From CAVVIG01 sp050249955 (GTDB lineage: Bacteria; Acidobacteriota; Vicinamibacteria; Vicinamibacterales; CAVVIG01), in NCBI GenBank assembly GCA_050249955.1, contig JBFWPN010000006.1:1-64000 (forward strand): a DNA stretch of 64,000 nucleotides, in the 5' to 3' direction. Shown here piece by piece: positions 44,601 through 52,894 of this stretch; position 1 is the first letter of the stretch, and every line of letters starts with the position of its first letter. The notes under the pieces are model-generated. The model did not search any database, was not told where the DNA came from, and saw only the letters and a program-made list of their open reading frames with translations. The translations under genes were made by a program, and so were the position numbers.

Positions 44601-45122
44601 AAGTGGCTGCAGAACAGCGGCGTGGGCAACGCGCTCCTAGGCGGCTGGTCGATCACCGCCGTGGCGCAGTTCCAGAGCGGCTTCCCGGTCGGCGTCAGCC
44701 AGAACGTGAACGGCACGCAGTTCCTCTTCGGCGGGTCGATCCGGCCCAACCTGGTCGAGGGCCAGCCGATTCTCGCCGACGGCAACATCACGGAGCGGAT
44801 CGAGGCCAGCCCGACCGACAACCAGTACTTCAACCTCGCCGCGTTCCAGGCGGTGCCGGTGAACAGCTTCGGCAACGCGCCGCGCACGCTGCCCGGCGTG
44901 CTGTCACCCCGCCGCACGGCGTTCAGCATGTCCGCCGCCAAGCAGGTCGACCTGCCCGGCCGTGCCGCGCTCTCGCTGCGGGTCGAGCTGCTCAACCCGC
45001 TGAACATCGTGCAGTGGCAGGCCCCGGCCAGCGTGGCCTTCGGCAACCCGAGCTTCGGCCAGCTGCGCGACCAGGCCAACACCATGCGTTCGGTGCAGTT
45101 CTCGCTGCGACTGACCTACTAG
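41637..45122 (+). CDS. TonB-dependent receptor (Oar-like) with carboxypeptidase-regulatory-like domain
   Basis: The 1161-residue protein starts at ATG 41637 behind GGAGGG and has a signal peptide (LLRLVMLLVLAATTLTAQ). Residues about 25-110 are a carboxypeptidase-regulatory-like domain (GVRGTLKDSQGIIPGATIVL). A plug domain follows (QEIPSEGRSVFLMATLQPTV, NNFLIDGFPTTDL), then a long barrel ending RSVQFSLRLTY. This Oar/SusC-like form is greatly expanded in Acidobacteriota and takes up large ligands across the outer membrane. The next gene, 27 bases on, encodes an exported flavin oxidase, which may process the imported compound. Confidence 0.9.
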   Translation: MSHRLPRALLRLVMLLVLAATTLTAQSFQGGVRGTLKDSQGIIPGATIVLVNPETGLSRETVTNEAGEYAFPAVDPATYTIKVDVPGFAPYANPNVRVGTQSFITLDIALSVGSLAENITVTGSAPLIETTNASQGGTIDVKDMQEIPSEGRSVFLMATLQPTVVASGNARWNRMQDQTGNSALSMGGGAVRANNFLIDGFPTTDLQNRSSVNPSMEALQDSRVQIHTYDSEMGRTGGGVMNMTARSGGNRFSASGYTVVRPKSLQEQFLVPRLLGQPFLQEGWQNGGGAVGGPILKNKTFFWLAGEAYTNDQPQAAAFAVPSTQTRAGDFSQLLRSGRPFYIRDPLSGLACSNTTGGPGCFPGNVIPASRLNPTGLAIAGYMPEPDVNVDNGTQNFSRTVILPNTAYQYTAKVNHNVSAANQLSGFYLRQVTNENSANYNPVYKFVGSQYLLKRANHTVVLNDTWVINPSTVLSVRGGWNQFLDNNELPEAFDAASLWKDNPGFTSQFTDANRFPTTSITGYRGTGWTNRSNNTYYQYGGNGSLSKLAGTHSLKAGAEYRILGLKSFSYGASTGSYTFDGRFTGNAIADLLLGYPGSGNIPVSSALDGYIRYAAAFVQDDWRVNDRLTLNYGLRLEHETNLQERNNRITTDFAMETLSPLNSLVNVIDPVTGQRRDIYGGLVFAGQNGAPTQQGGTRPMQVSPRLGVVYTMAEGLVLRGGWGIYVAPWNYAAAGTTAWAQYGYSATTTLQQSSSGVPITSLSNPFPAGLVQPTGDALGMLTNVGQATTVFLPRKGTPKAQQYSVDLQKELRGGIMVGAGYTGLTGSDLSYQTTININQLDPKYQAMGINTLQSVPNPFFGVPQAGGFASRQTIELGQLLRPFPQFGDVLWSGATGARSQYHALILQGRKRTDKYWGLNVNYTFSRLNDNQVGAGNFYSSSPGVQNNYVLVPWSSYYNPDVEYSRSLLDSPHKLTVAPTVMLPFGEGKKWLQNSGVGNALLGGWSITAVAQFQSGFPVGVSQNVNGTQFLFGGSIRPNLVEGQPILADGNITERIEASPTDNQYFNLAAFQAVPVNSFGNAPRTLPGVLSPRRTAFSMSAAKQVDLPGRAALSLRVELLNPLNIVQWQAPASVAFGNPSFGQLRDQANTMRSVQFSLRLTY

Positions 45123-45149
45123 ACCGCGCAGACCCTTTCAGGAGCAGAC

Positions 45150-46718
45150 ATGACACTCAAGAAGACGGATGACATCGGCCCGATGACGAGGCGCTCGTTC
45201 CTCGAGCGGTTCGGCATGGTGGGCGGCTCGGCGCTCGTGATGAGCGCGATGCACTCGTGGGAACTGCTCGGAGCGCAGGCCGGTCCGCGACCGCAGCTCT
45301 CGGGCAAGCCGAAGAACGCACGGGTGATCGTCCTCGGCGCCGGCATCTCCGGCATGACCGCCGGCTACGAGCTGTCGAAGCTCGGGTACGACGTGAAGAT
45401 CCTCGAGGCGCGCGACCGCGTGGGCGGCGTGAACTGGAGCGTGCGCAAGGGGGCCACGCACACCGAGCTCGGCGCCGGCGGCGAGACGCAGGCCTGCACG
45501 TTCGACGAGGGGATGTACGTCAACGCCGGCCCATGGCGCATCCCGCACTGGCACGAGGGGGTGCTGGGCTACTGCAAGGAGCTCGGCGTCCCGCTCGAGA
45601 TGTTCGTGAACGAGGCCGAGGCCTCCTACTTCTTCTACGAAGGGGAGAACATCGGGCCGCTGTCGTCGAAGCGGGTGCGGCTCCGCGAGGTGAAGGCCGA
45701 CATGATCGGCTACACCTGCGAGCTGATGGCGAAGTGCGTGAGCCAGGACAAGCTCGATGCGCCGCTCACCGCCGACGACAAGGAGCGGTTCATCGACTTC
45801 CTCGTGAACGAGGGCTACCTCGACTCGGCGGATCACGGATACCGCAAGAACGCCGGCCGCGGCGCTGGCGACCCGAACGACTTCCGGGCGCTCCTGCAGT
45901 CCGGCTTCGGCCTGCGCATCCGCTCGGTGATGTCCGGCACCGGCCAGGCGCCGATGTTCCAGCCGATCGGCGGCATCGACAACTTCCCCAAGGGGTTCCA
46001 GCGCGCCCTCGGCGACAAGATCCAGCTGCGCATGGAGGTGCAGTCGATCAAGCAGAGCGCCACCGACGTGAAGGTGATGGTCAAGAACCTCAAGACCGGC
46101 CAGATCTCGGAGCTCGTGGCCGACTACTGCATCTCGTGCCTGCCGCTCACCGTGCTGGCCGGGATGGACGTGAACCTCTCCGCCGAGACCATGACTGCCG
46201 TGAAGGCCACGCAGTACAGCCCGACGGCGAAGATGGGCCTGCAGATGAAGCGGCGCTTCTGGGAAGAGGACGACCGGATCTTCGGCGGCCACCTCTACTC
46301 GAACCTGCCGCTCGGCGAGTTCTCCTACCCGTCGAACGGCTACTTCGGGCAGAAGGGGGTGCTCCTCGGCTTCTACGGCAACGGCCGCATGCAGAACCTC
46401 GTCGACATGCCGGTGAAGCAGCGCGTCGAGCACGTGCTGACGCATGCCAGCAAGGTGCACCCGCAGATCCGCACCGAGTTCGAGAGCGGGTACGCGGTCT
46501 TCTGGGAGAAGGTGCAGTACAGCCTCGGGGCGTTCTCGGCCGGCGGCGGCCGCGGCAACGCGAACGGCAACGACCGGCTGTCGATCATCGGCCGACCCGA
46601 CGGGCGCATCTACCTCGGATGCGCGGCGGTCAGCGGTGACGGGTCGTGGATGGAAGGCGCGGTGGGCGCCGCGTGGAAGCAGGTGAAGGCCCTGCACCAG
46701 CGGGCGATGACCAGCTAG
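45150..46718 (+). CDS. Tat-exported flavin monoamine oxidase-family protein
   Basis: The 522-residue protein has a Tat signal (MTRRSFLERFGMVGGSAL) and the FAD-binding motif VLGAGISG (residues 61-68) with LEARDRVGG further on. These are the start of the amine-oxidase/phytoene-desaturase flavin fold. It ends with the FAD-contact segment RIYLGCAAVSGDGSWMEGAV. It should act in the periplasm and oxidise an amine or amino acid; the substrate is not evident. It is 27 bases behind the TonB receptor gene, so the two are probably one operon. Confidence 0.88.
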   Translation: MTLKKTDDIGPMTRRSFLERFGMVGGSALVMSAMHSWELLGAQAGPRPQLSGKPKNARVIVLGAGISGMTAGYELSKLGYDVKILEARDRVGGVNWSVRKGATHTELGAGGETQACTFDEGMYVNAGPWRIPHWHEGVLGYCKELGVPLEMFVNEAEASYFFYEGENIGPLSSKRVRLREVKADMIGYTCELMAKCVSQDKLDAPLTADDKERFIDFLVNEGYLDSADHGYRKNAGRGAGDPNDFRALLQSGFGLRIRSVMSGTGQAPMFQPIGGIDNFPKGFQRALGDKIQLRMEVQSIKQSATDVKVMVKNLKTGQISELVADYCISCLPLTVLAGMDVNLSAETMTAVKATQYSPTAKMGLQMKRRFWEEDDRIFGGHLYSNLPLGEFSYPSNGYFGQKGVLLGFYGNGRMQNLVDMPVKQRVEHVLTHASKVHPQIRTEFESGYAVFWEKVQYSLGAFSAGGGRGNANGNDRLSIIGRPDGRIYLGCAAVSGDGSWMEGAVGAAWKQVKALHQRAMTS

Positions 46719-46746
46719 CGATCGAACGCGACGGCAGGTCCTGCCA

Positions 46747-46768
46747 CTCCCCGGCTCAGGCCGGGGAG
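46747..46768. terminator. Hairpin terminator between convergent oxidase and kinase genes
   Basis: Perfect 9-bp arms CTCCCCGGC (46747-46755) and GCCGGGGAG (46760-46768) flank a four-base loop. It overlaps the last codons and stop of the kinase gene and follows the oxidase stop by 28 bases. Confidence 0.6.
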
Positions 46769-48699
46769 CCCAGGGCCTGCCGCGCGGCCTTCAGCTTCTG
46801 CAGCGCCAGGTCGAAATGGAAGCCGGCGATGTGACTGCCGATGTCCCCGGCAGCCGCCGGGCCCAGCGCCTCCACCACGATCGGCTCCGAGTCCTTCCAC
46901 ACGCCGATCACGCGCATGTCCCCCTCGTCCAGCAGCGCCTCGATATGCGTGAGGAGCTGCGCGCTCCTGGCCGCGCCGGTCCCCTCCACCGCACGCCCGG
47001 GTCGGGCGTCAGCCCCCTCAACCCCGGCCGGTTCACCGTCGGGTACGAGCCACTTCAGGAGCGCTCGGTACAGGTTCGCCGGCACCACCGGCTTCCCGAT
47101 GAAGTCGCTCATGCCGGCACTCAGGCACTCGCGCCGGTCCTCGTCGAAAGCATTGGCGGTCATGGCGATGATCGGCAGCGTCGTCCGGTGCGGGAGCTGC
47201 CGGATCTCCCGGGTGGCCGCAATGCCATCGAGCACCGGCATCTGCACGTCCATGAGGACGAGCGCGTAGTCGCCGTCACGGACACGGTCGACCGCCTGGC
47301 GTCCGTCGGACGCCACTTCCACGTCGAGCGCCGCCCGCTTCAACACGGCCAGCGCCACCTTCTGGTTCACCGGGTTGTCTTCCACGAGCAGGATGCGGCG
47401 GCCGCGGCAGAGCCGTGCCAGCATCGCCTCCGGCTTCTCCCCGGGCGTGGACGCCGGGCTGGCACTCGGCGCACTGGTCTGTGGCCGCATGGCGGCCGTC
47501 ATCCAGAAGCGGCTACCCTGGCCGGCGACACTGGAGACGCCGACCTGGCCACCCATCAGCTGCGCGATGCGCTGGCAGATGACCAGCCCCAGTCCCGTGC
47601 CGCCGAACTGGCGCGTGGTCGAGTCGTCTGCCTGCATGAAGGGCTTGAAGAGCCGCGCCTGCTGCTCGGGGGTCAGGCCGATGCCCTCGTCTTCCACCTC
47701 GAGCCGCAGCACGACGCGGTCGGCAGCGGCCTCCTCCACGCGCATCCTGACCGTGACCCGGCCGCGGTCGGAGAACTTGATCGCGTTGCCGAGGAAGTTG
47801 ACGAGCACCTGGCCGAGCCGGAGCGGGTCGCCGATCATGCGCGCGGGCACCGCGGGGTCGACCTCGCGCGCGACCTGCAGCGACTTGGCGGCAGCCCGCT
47901 CGGCGAGCAGGTCGATCGCGTGATCGAGCACGCGCTGCGGCGTGAACTCCACCTGCTCGACAGTCAGGCGTCCGGCCTCGATCTTCGACAGGTCGAGCAC
48001 GTCGTTGAGGATCTGCAGCAGGTGATGCGCCGCCTCGGTCACCTTGAGCAGCTGGGAGCGCGCACTGGCCTCCTGGATCTCGTCGGCCAGGAGGTGCGTC
48101 AGGCCGATGATGGCGTTCATCGGCGTGCGCAGCTCGTGGCTCATGTTGGCGAGAAAGGCGCTCTTGGCCCGGTTCGCGGCTTCCGCCGCGTCACGTGCGC
48201 CGACCAGTGCCGTCCGCTGGTACTCGTTGTCGAGGCACAGCTGCAGCGTACGCGCGAGCTTGGCGAGGATTGGCGGGAACAGGATCTTCGCGCGGTTCGC
48301 GGCGTCCGCGATGATCTCCCCATTGGGGGAGAAGAGCACGATCGAGCCGAACGAGGGCAGGACCAGCGGCAGGGCGTGCACGTGATGGGCGCCGCCGGGG
48401 AACCAGCCCTCGGGCGACGTCGCGGGCTCGCGCACGAGGCGGTCGATCGGCCAGGGCACGGGGTTGCCCTCGAGCGCCCGCAGCGCGCGGTTCCCCACCG
48501 CGGCGTACACGATCGGCTCCGCCGTCGCTGGTGGCGTGGCACCTGCACCGCCAATCACCACTGCGCCGCACGCGCAGCTGGTGTGCAGCAGCATCTGCTG
48601 GAGCATCACGGTGGCGAGCGGGCGGGGACGCGTCTCCCCGGCCATCGCCATCGCGAGGTCGTACAGGATGCTGACCGACTGGTGCTGGTTCAGATCCAC
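46756..48699 (-). CDS. Cytoplasmic hybrid sensor histidine kinase
   Basis: The 647-residue protein has no membrane helices. An N-terminal GAF-like domain (1-150) is followed by a HisKA domain with His188 (NMSHELRTPMNA). HATPase_c shows NFLGNAIKFSD, DEGIGL and GGTGLGLVI. A receiver domain (RRILLVEDNPVNQKV, phospho-Asp in LVLMDVQMPVLDG, Lys in IGKPV) and a C-terminal helical segment with a possible degenerate HPt (IAGFHFDLALQKL) complete it. Its start overlaps the FIST gene end by 10 bases, so the soluble kinase probably receives its signal through the FIST protein. Confidence 0.9.
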   Translation of the reverse strand: MDLNQHQSVSILYDLAMAMAGETRPRPLATVMLQQMLLHTSCACGAVVIGGAGATPPATAEPIVYAAVGNRALRALEGNPVPWPIDRLVREPATSPEGWFPGGAHHVHALPLVLPSFGSIVLFSPNGEIIADAANRAKILFPPILAKLARTLQLCLDNEYQRTALVGARDAAEAANRAKSAFLANMSHELRTPMNAIIGLTHLLADEIQEASARSQLLKVTEAAHHLLQILNDVLDLSKIEAGRLTVEQVEFTPQRVLDHAIDLLAERAAAKSLQVAREVDPAVPARMIGDPLRLGQVLVNFLGNAIKFSDRGRVTVRMRVEEAAADRVVLRLEVEDEGIGLTPEQQARLFKPFMQADDSTTRQFGGTGLGLVICQRIAQLMGGQVGVSSVAGQGSRFWMTAAMRPQTSAPSASPASTPGEKPEAMLARLCRGRRILLVEDNPVNQKVALAVLKRAALDVEVASDGRQAVDRVRDGDYALVLMDVQMPVLDGIAATREIRQLPHRTTLPIIAMTANAFDEDRRECLSAGMSDFIGKPVVPANLYRALLKWLVPDGEPAGVEGADARPGRAVEGTGAARSAQLLTHIEALLDEGDMRVIGVWKDSEPIVVEALGPAAAGDIGSHIAGFHFDLALQKLKAARQALGSPA

Positions 48700-49844
48700 G
48701 GCAGTGCGGTCAGCGTGCAGTTGTGGAAGGCCGGGTACTGGTGCTTGAGTGCACCGATCTCACCGAGACACAGCGCGCCGTAGACCGGCGCCGGTTCGAC
48801 GGACTGCCGGATGGCATCCAGCTCCAGGCCGGCGGCCTCCTCTCCCAGGTGCAGGAACCGTCCCGCGCAGTAGAACAGGAGGACGCTGTCTGCCCCGTGC
48901 GCCCCCGCGCCACGGCCCACCTCGATGGCCGCCGTCAGCTCTCCGGGCGACACCGCCCGGACGATGCTGACGAGCGAGTTCTCCCGAATCTCGCCCGAAC
49001 AGTACACCGATCCGTCTTCCTCCACCTTGACGGGAATGCGCACGAGCGCCTCGCCGTGCGCACGGTTCAGCGCGAAGGGATAGTGCACGCTGTACTGGTA
49101 GAAGTTCTCCCGGTCGATGGTGATCCCATAATCGCGCGCCATCAGGTCCTGGTAGACCTCGAAGGCGGGCCGGCCGTCGATGGTGTTGATGTGGCCGCCC
49201 TTCGCGACCGTGGCCACCCACAGCGCCTCGTTGCCACTGTAGTGGTGTGCCAGGGTCGCGCCGGGGTGCGCGGGCACGACCACGGCGAGCACCGCGTCGC
49301 TCAGGAACTGCGTGTTGTCGAACAGGCACGGCTCGGAGGTGAAGGTCTCGCTGCCGACCGACATGCCCGCATACGTCACGCTGTCCCCGATCTCCAGGTA
49401 CAGCCGATCGATCACCGACGCCGAGTCGGGCACGCGCACGTCCATCAGGAGCAGGAGCATGTCGCCGCCGACCGGGTTCGCGGCGGTGGCCGCAAACGCG
49501 ATGAGCGCATCGCCAGCCTCCTCGAGCGTGTGCCCGTCCTGCGAGGGCAGCGGCACGATGGCGCGCGGGCGCGACCGGTCGCAACGCCCCAGCAGGACCC
49601 CGGTCCGCCTCACCGCATCCGCCGTCACCACGCCAGGAACGATGGCCCCGCAAAGTGCGACGTTCCGCTCGTTGGCCACCTGCTGCAGCACCGGCACCGC
49701 CGCAACGTCGGCCGGTCCTTCGCAGACCAGCGCCAGGACGCCCGCAGCGGCGCCGTCCTGCGCAACGAAGACATCGAGCGCGTCAGCCAGGGTCTCCGGG
49801 GTCGGGGTCGGGATGTAGGTCCAGTCGGCAGATTCACGGGTCAT
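48690..49844 (-). CDS. FIST domain sensor protein
   Basis: From ATG 49844 the 384-residue protein matches the FIST_N plus FIST_C layout: GALVLVC-type strands early (GVLALVCEGPADVA), LLLLMDVRVPDSA, AGMSVGSETF, then FIST_C with NTIDGRPAFEVYQDLM, HYPFAL and VLLFYCAGRFLHLG followed by YGALCLGEIG. FIST proteins are predicted cytoplasmic small-ligand sensors (for example, of amino acids) in signal transduction. It overlaps the hybrid kinase by 10 bases and is translated first. GTG 49865 is an alternative start. Confidence 0.83.
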   Translation of the reverse strand: MTRESADWTYIPTPTPETLADALDVFVAQDGAAAGVLALVCEGPADVAAVPVLQQVANERNVALCGAIVPGVVTADAVRRTGVLLGRCDRSRPRAIVPLPSQDGHTLEEAGDALIAFAATAANPVGGDMLLLLMDVRVPDSASVIDRLYLEIGDSVTYAGMSVGSETFTSEPCLFDNTQFLSDAVLAVVVPAHPGATLAHHYSGNEALWVATVAKGGHINTIDGRPAFEVYQDLMARDYGITIDRENFYQYSVHYPFALNRAHGEALVRIPVKVEEDGSVYCSGEIRENSLVSIVRAVSPGELTAAIEVGRGAGAHGADSVLLFYCAGRFLHLGEEAAGLELDAIRQSVEPAPVYGALCLGEIGALKHQYPAFHNCTLTALPWI

Positions 49845-49972
49845 CACCAGGTCCTCGCGCACCACGGGCGTCGGGCCACCGATGACACGGTCCGCGTGGT
49901 CGTCCGACGTATCGGCGCCGGTAAGGCCGGGCTTGAGGCTGTGAAACTGGAGGGGGAGGGACGAAGAGTGGG

Positions 49973-50000
49973 GGGCAGTACCCGGATCCGGGTACTGCCC
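49973..50000. terminator. 28-bp perfect palindrome, probable terminator
   Basis: Arms GGGCAGTACCC (49973-49983) and GGGTACTGCCC (49990-50000) surround GGATCC, itself self-complementary, so the whole is a perfect 28-bp palindrome. It lies 18 bases beyond the stop of the 340-residue exported protein on its strand. A terminator is most likely; a protein-binding site is possible. Confidence 0.6.
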
Positions 50001-50017
50001 GCCCGTTGGGAAGGCTG

Positions 50018-51040
50018 CTACTTGGTGACCGTGATGGTGACGTTGTCACCACCGGTCAGCGCACCGTCGTCGGCGAGCGCACGCAGGATGTAGGTGCCCG
50101 GCTCCGAGAAGGTGACCTTCACCGGCATGCGGTTGTCGGCCGGGATGGCCGGCGGCACCCAGATGGGCGCCCAGGGAGAGTTCGCGCCGGCGCGCGTGTC
50201 TTCCCAGGGCTTGATCTGCTCGGGTTCGAACGTGACGTTCCCGTTGCCGCGGTACACGAACCAGGAGATGTGCAGGCCGACGTTCTTGCCGACCGTGATG
50301 CGGGTCGGGGGCGCCATGGCCGCACGCATGAGGCGCTGCTGCGCAGCCGCCGGATTGGCAGCGGCCGGATTGGCAGCGGCCCCGGCAGCGGGAGCACCCG
50401 GGCGGGCGGCTGCGCTCGAACCGGCGTTGCTGACTGCCGCGCTGCCTCCGCCGCCGCGCCGCTTCGGGATGCCATCGTCGGTCATCAGGGCGATGAGCTC
50501 GATCGGCTGGCCCACCTTCGCGGTGCGGGTCTTCTCACCCTCGATCTTGACGACCGGCTCCTTGTTCGCGCGCACTTCGGGGCTGCTCGAGCCCGCGCCC
50601 AGCGCACCGGTCTCCGACGCCTTCACGACGTCGTCCACCTTGTAGTCGTCGCGCAGCGACGCGTACGCCTTCTCGGTGACACCGTTCGTGGTGAGCGTCC
50701 AGACCAGTTCGTCCTTGGCCGTGAAGCTGGCGGGCACCTTCACGCGGAACACGAACCGGTTGCGGCGCGGCAGGAACCGCGTCGGCTGCCCCAGGTCGAC
50801 GCCCATGCCGGCGACACCGCTGAAGCCGTTGGCGGGCCCCACGGGTACGTTGAGTTCCTCTTCCCAGTTGCGGTTCATGTAGCCGAAGAGGAAGTACTTG
50901 CCATCCGCCACTTCCTCCCACCCCTCGTAGGCGGGAGCGACGTTCTGGCCGCTGTTGTAGCTGAGCGACTGCGCACCGGCGAGGGCCGGCCACACGAGGA
51001 GCGCGAGCGCGCCGATCAGCGCGCGGACATGGTTCTTCAT
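50018..51040 (-). CDS. Exported protein associated with the haem/copper monooxygenase
   Basis: The 340-residue protein has a signal peptide (ALIGALALLVWPALAGA). An N-terminal beta domain (YEGWEEVADGKYFLFGYMNRNW, RFLPRRNRFVFRVKVP) and a C-terminal beta domain (VTFSEPGTYILRALADDG, VTITVT) flank an Ala/Gly/Asn-rich linker of about 50 residues. The C-terminal part looks like a PKD/Ig-type domain. I cannot assign an activity. It is encoded 124 bases downstream of the cytochrome/monooxygenase gene on the same strand with a hairpin between, and proteins like it accompany such genes in Acidobacteriota (recollection, not tested). Confidence 0.6.
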   Translation of the reverse strand: MKNHVRALIGALALLVWPALAGAQSLSYNSGQNVAPAYEGWEEVADGKYFLFGYMNRNWEEELNVPVGPANGFSGVAGMGVDLGQPTRFLPRRNRFVFRVKVPASFTAKDELVWTLTTNGVTEKAYASLRDDYKVDDVVKASETGALGAGSSSPEVRANKEPVVKIEGEKTRTAKVGQPIELIALMTDDGIPKRRGGGGSAAVSNAGSSAAARPGAPAAGAAANPAAANPAAAQQRLMRAAMAPPTRITVGKNVGLHISWFVYRGNGNVTFEPEQIKPWEDTRAGANSPWAPIWVPPAIPADNRMPVKVTFSEPGTYILRALADDGALTGGDNVTITVTK

Positions 51041-51081
51041 GGACTGAATCCGATCCTTCCGATTACAGAGGGGGCACGTCG

Positions 51082-51099
51082 CCGCTCCGGCAGGAGCGG
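51082..51099. terminator. Hairpin between the monooxygenase gene and its companion
   Basis: Perfect 7-bp arms CCGCTCC (51082-51088) and GGAGCGG (51093-51099) flank a four-base loop. It follows the monooxygenase stop (51164) on the minus strand and precedes the companion gene, so it may terminate or attenuate read-through. Confidence 0.45.
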
Positions 51100-51163
51100 G
51101 ACACCCAGAAGCGTAGCACCTCTGCGTGTCCCGCGTCCCGCGGATGACGAGTTCTGGCGGAAC

Positions 51164-52627
51164 CTACTGCTGTCCCTGGTTCTGGTTCTGGGTCGGGCGC
51201 GGCGTGGCCTTCATCTGCTGCGCGACGACGCCGCAGAGCGGGCAGCCGAGCATGACGTCCTTGCCAGGGTTGGCGGCCACGCGGGCCTTCATCTCTTCCT
51301 GGAACTGCTCGTCGGTCAGCGCCACGCGGTTGCCGAGGTCGATGAACATGTTCGTGATCGAGCGATTGCCCGACCCCGACCAGTTGCGCGGATCCGGCAC
51401 GTTCTTGTTGCCGGGCGTGTTGTCGAAGTAGCCGATGATGTGGAGGATCGTGCCCTTCGGCAGCAGCGGCGCCGCGTCGTCAGCGTAGCTGTAGCCACGC
51501 ACCCAGTTGTGGTCGTAGCCCACGCACGAGAGCGTCTGGATGTTGTAGCCCCAGATCGCCTCGAGGCACATGCGGTTGCCCGGCGCGTGCAGGTGCGGCT
51601 CGAACGAGATGATCTTCGTCGGCTCGTTCAGCACGGCGTACGCGTGGAGCTGCTGGTCCTTCTCCATCGCCCGGACGTCGATGTCGACGCCATTGCCGAG
51701 GCCGAAGACCGCGCGCTTGTAGGTCGGCTTGTAGCCCTTGGGAGCCAGCTTGTAGCCGAACTCGAGGTGCGAGGTGACGTCCTTGCCGCTCGAGTGCGTG
51801 TGCAGCGAGTCGGAGAAGATCCACGAGCCCTTCTTCAGCAGCACGGCCGACTTCGGGTCGAAGTAGTCGGGGTTGCGACCCACTTCGTGCACCGGCCAGT
51901 TCACCACGTTGTCGCTGCCGACCACCGTCTCGAGGTCCGACGGGACGTAGTCCGCGCCGGGCTGCGTGCGGTAGATCAGGTGGTGCCACACGAACAGGCC
52001 GCCGACCGTGTCGCGCCCGCCGTTGTGCACCGTCGCATCGTTCACTTCCTTGATCTCGACCGCGAGGACGTAGCGGTCTTCCTCGAGCGGGATCGGCACC
52101 GGCTCGATTTCACCCCACCAGTCCGGCGAGTTCGCCTTGACCACGATGTTCTTGGTCTTGACGATCAGGTCGGGGGTGCCGATGCGCCAGGTGTTGGCAT
52201 CGGCGTACTGCCTGGCGGGCGGCATGTCGGCCGGGTTGCCGCGCGGCGCGCCGCTGTCGGCCCACTTCGCGACCTTGGCCACCTCCTCGGCAGACAGGGA
52301 CGGGTCGTCCTTGTACTGCTGGATGCCGATGTTCTTCTCCATGTACCAGGGCGGCATCACGCCGGCGTGCGGCCCGATCCCGGTGCGCGTCTTGATGGCG
52401 CGCGCCCACGGCCGCACTTCTTCGTAGTTCGTCAGGGGCATCGGGCCGCCGCCACCAGGCCGGTGGCAGTTCTCGCAGCTCCGCTGCAGGATCGGGGCAA
52501 TGTCCTTGGTATAGGTGATCTGAGCGGCGCCCGCCTGCTGCGCCTTCAGCGCGGACGGGGCTCCGAGGCCAGCGGCGACAGCCGCAGAGAGGCCGAGTCC
52601 CAGCGTCCATTTCCAGTTCAGTTTCAT
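51164..52627 (-). CDS. Cytochrome c plus type II copper monooxygenase-like protein
   Basis: From ATG 52627 (behind AAGGAG) the 487-residue exported protein has a signal peptide, then a c-type haem site C-E-N-C-H. A long copper type II ascorbate-dependent monooxygenase-like region follows, with histidine clusters WHHLIY, HTHSSG and HLHAPGNRM, and methionines placed as in PHM/DBM relatives. The C-terminus has a CPLC pair and a Gln/Asn-rich tail. The haem domain could supply electrons to the copper site. The reaction and substrate are not known for this bacterial fusion. Confidence 0.8.
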   Translation of the reverse strand: MKLNWKWTLGLGLSAAVAAGLGAPSALKAQQAGAAQITYTKDIAPILQRSCENCHRPGGGGPMPLTNYEEVRPWARAIKTRTGIGPHAGVMPPWYMEKNIGIQQYKDDPSLSAEEVAKVAKWADSGAPRGNPADMPPARQYADANTWRIGTPDLIVKTKNIVVKANSPDWWGEIEPVPIPLEEDRYVLAVEIKEVNDATVHNGGRDTVGGLFVWHHLIYRTQPGADYVPSDLETVVGSDNVVNWPVHEVGRNPDYFDPKSAVLLKKGSWIFSDSLHTHSSGKDVTSHLEFGYKLAPKGYKPTYKRAVFGLGNGVDIDVRAMEKDQQLHAYAVLNEPTKIISFEPHLHAPGNRMCLEAIWGYNIQTLSCVGYDHNWVRGYSYADDAAPLLPKGTILHIIGYFDNTPGNKNVPDPRNWSGSGNRSITNMFIDLGNRVALTDEQFQEEMKARVAANPGKDVMLGCPLCGVVAQQMKATPRPTQNQNQGQQ

Positions 52628-52736
52628 CACGGTCTCCTTATCCACCAGACACAGGCTCCACGGTGCGGTTCGTCGGAACACTAGGAGTGCGTGGCCTCTG
52701 GGCAAGGGCCATGCCCGGCAGGGGCCCGGTAAATTT

Positions 52737-52802
52737 CCCGGAAAATCAAAAATGTCGCAGGATGTCGCGGGTAATTTTCCGGGGCGCGTGGGAACAATTC
52801 CC
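52737..52802. promoter_or_regulatory. Inverted repeats upstream of the cytochrome/monooxygenase gene
   Basis: CCCGGAAAAT (52737-52746) and ATTTTCCGGG (52774-52783) form a 10-bp inverted repeat with a 27-base spacer; GGGAA (52790-52794) and TTCCC (52798-52802) form a second one. They lie about 110-175 bases before the start codon and may be operators. No regulator is assigned. Confidence 0.35.
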
Positions 52803-52842
52803 CGGGCGATCGAACGGGCGTGCTGGGGGGAGGGGAGGCGGA

Positions 52843-52868
52843 AGCGGGGCGCGCGGACGCGCCCCGCT
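52843..52868. terminator. Terminator of the histone-like gene
   Basis: Perfect 11-bp arms AGCGGGGCGCG (52843-52853) and CGCGCCCCGCT (52858-52868) with a four-base loop lie 27 bases past the stop of the minus-strand histone-like gene. This is the longest GC stem in the window. Confidence 0.7.
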
Positions 52869-52894
52869 GCATTACAGAATCAGGCTCGAAGCGC

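Noticed and set aside
50006..52684. Long plus-strand open frame antisense to the monooxygenase and its companion
   Set aside because: It spans two real genes and their gap, lacks family features and has the composition of a shadow frame.
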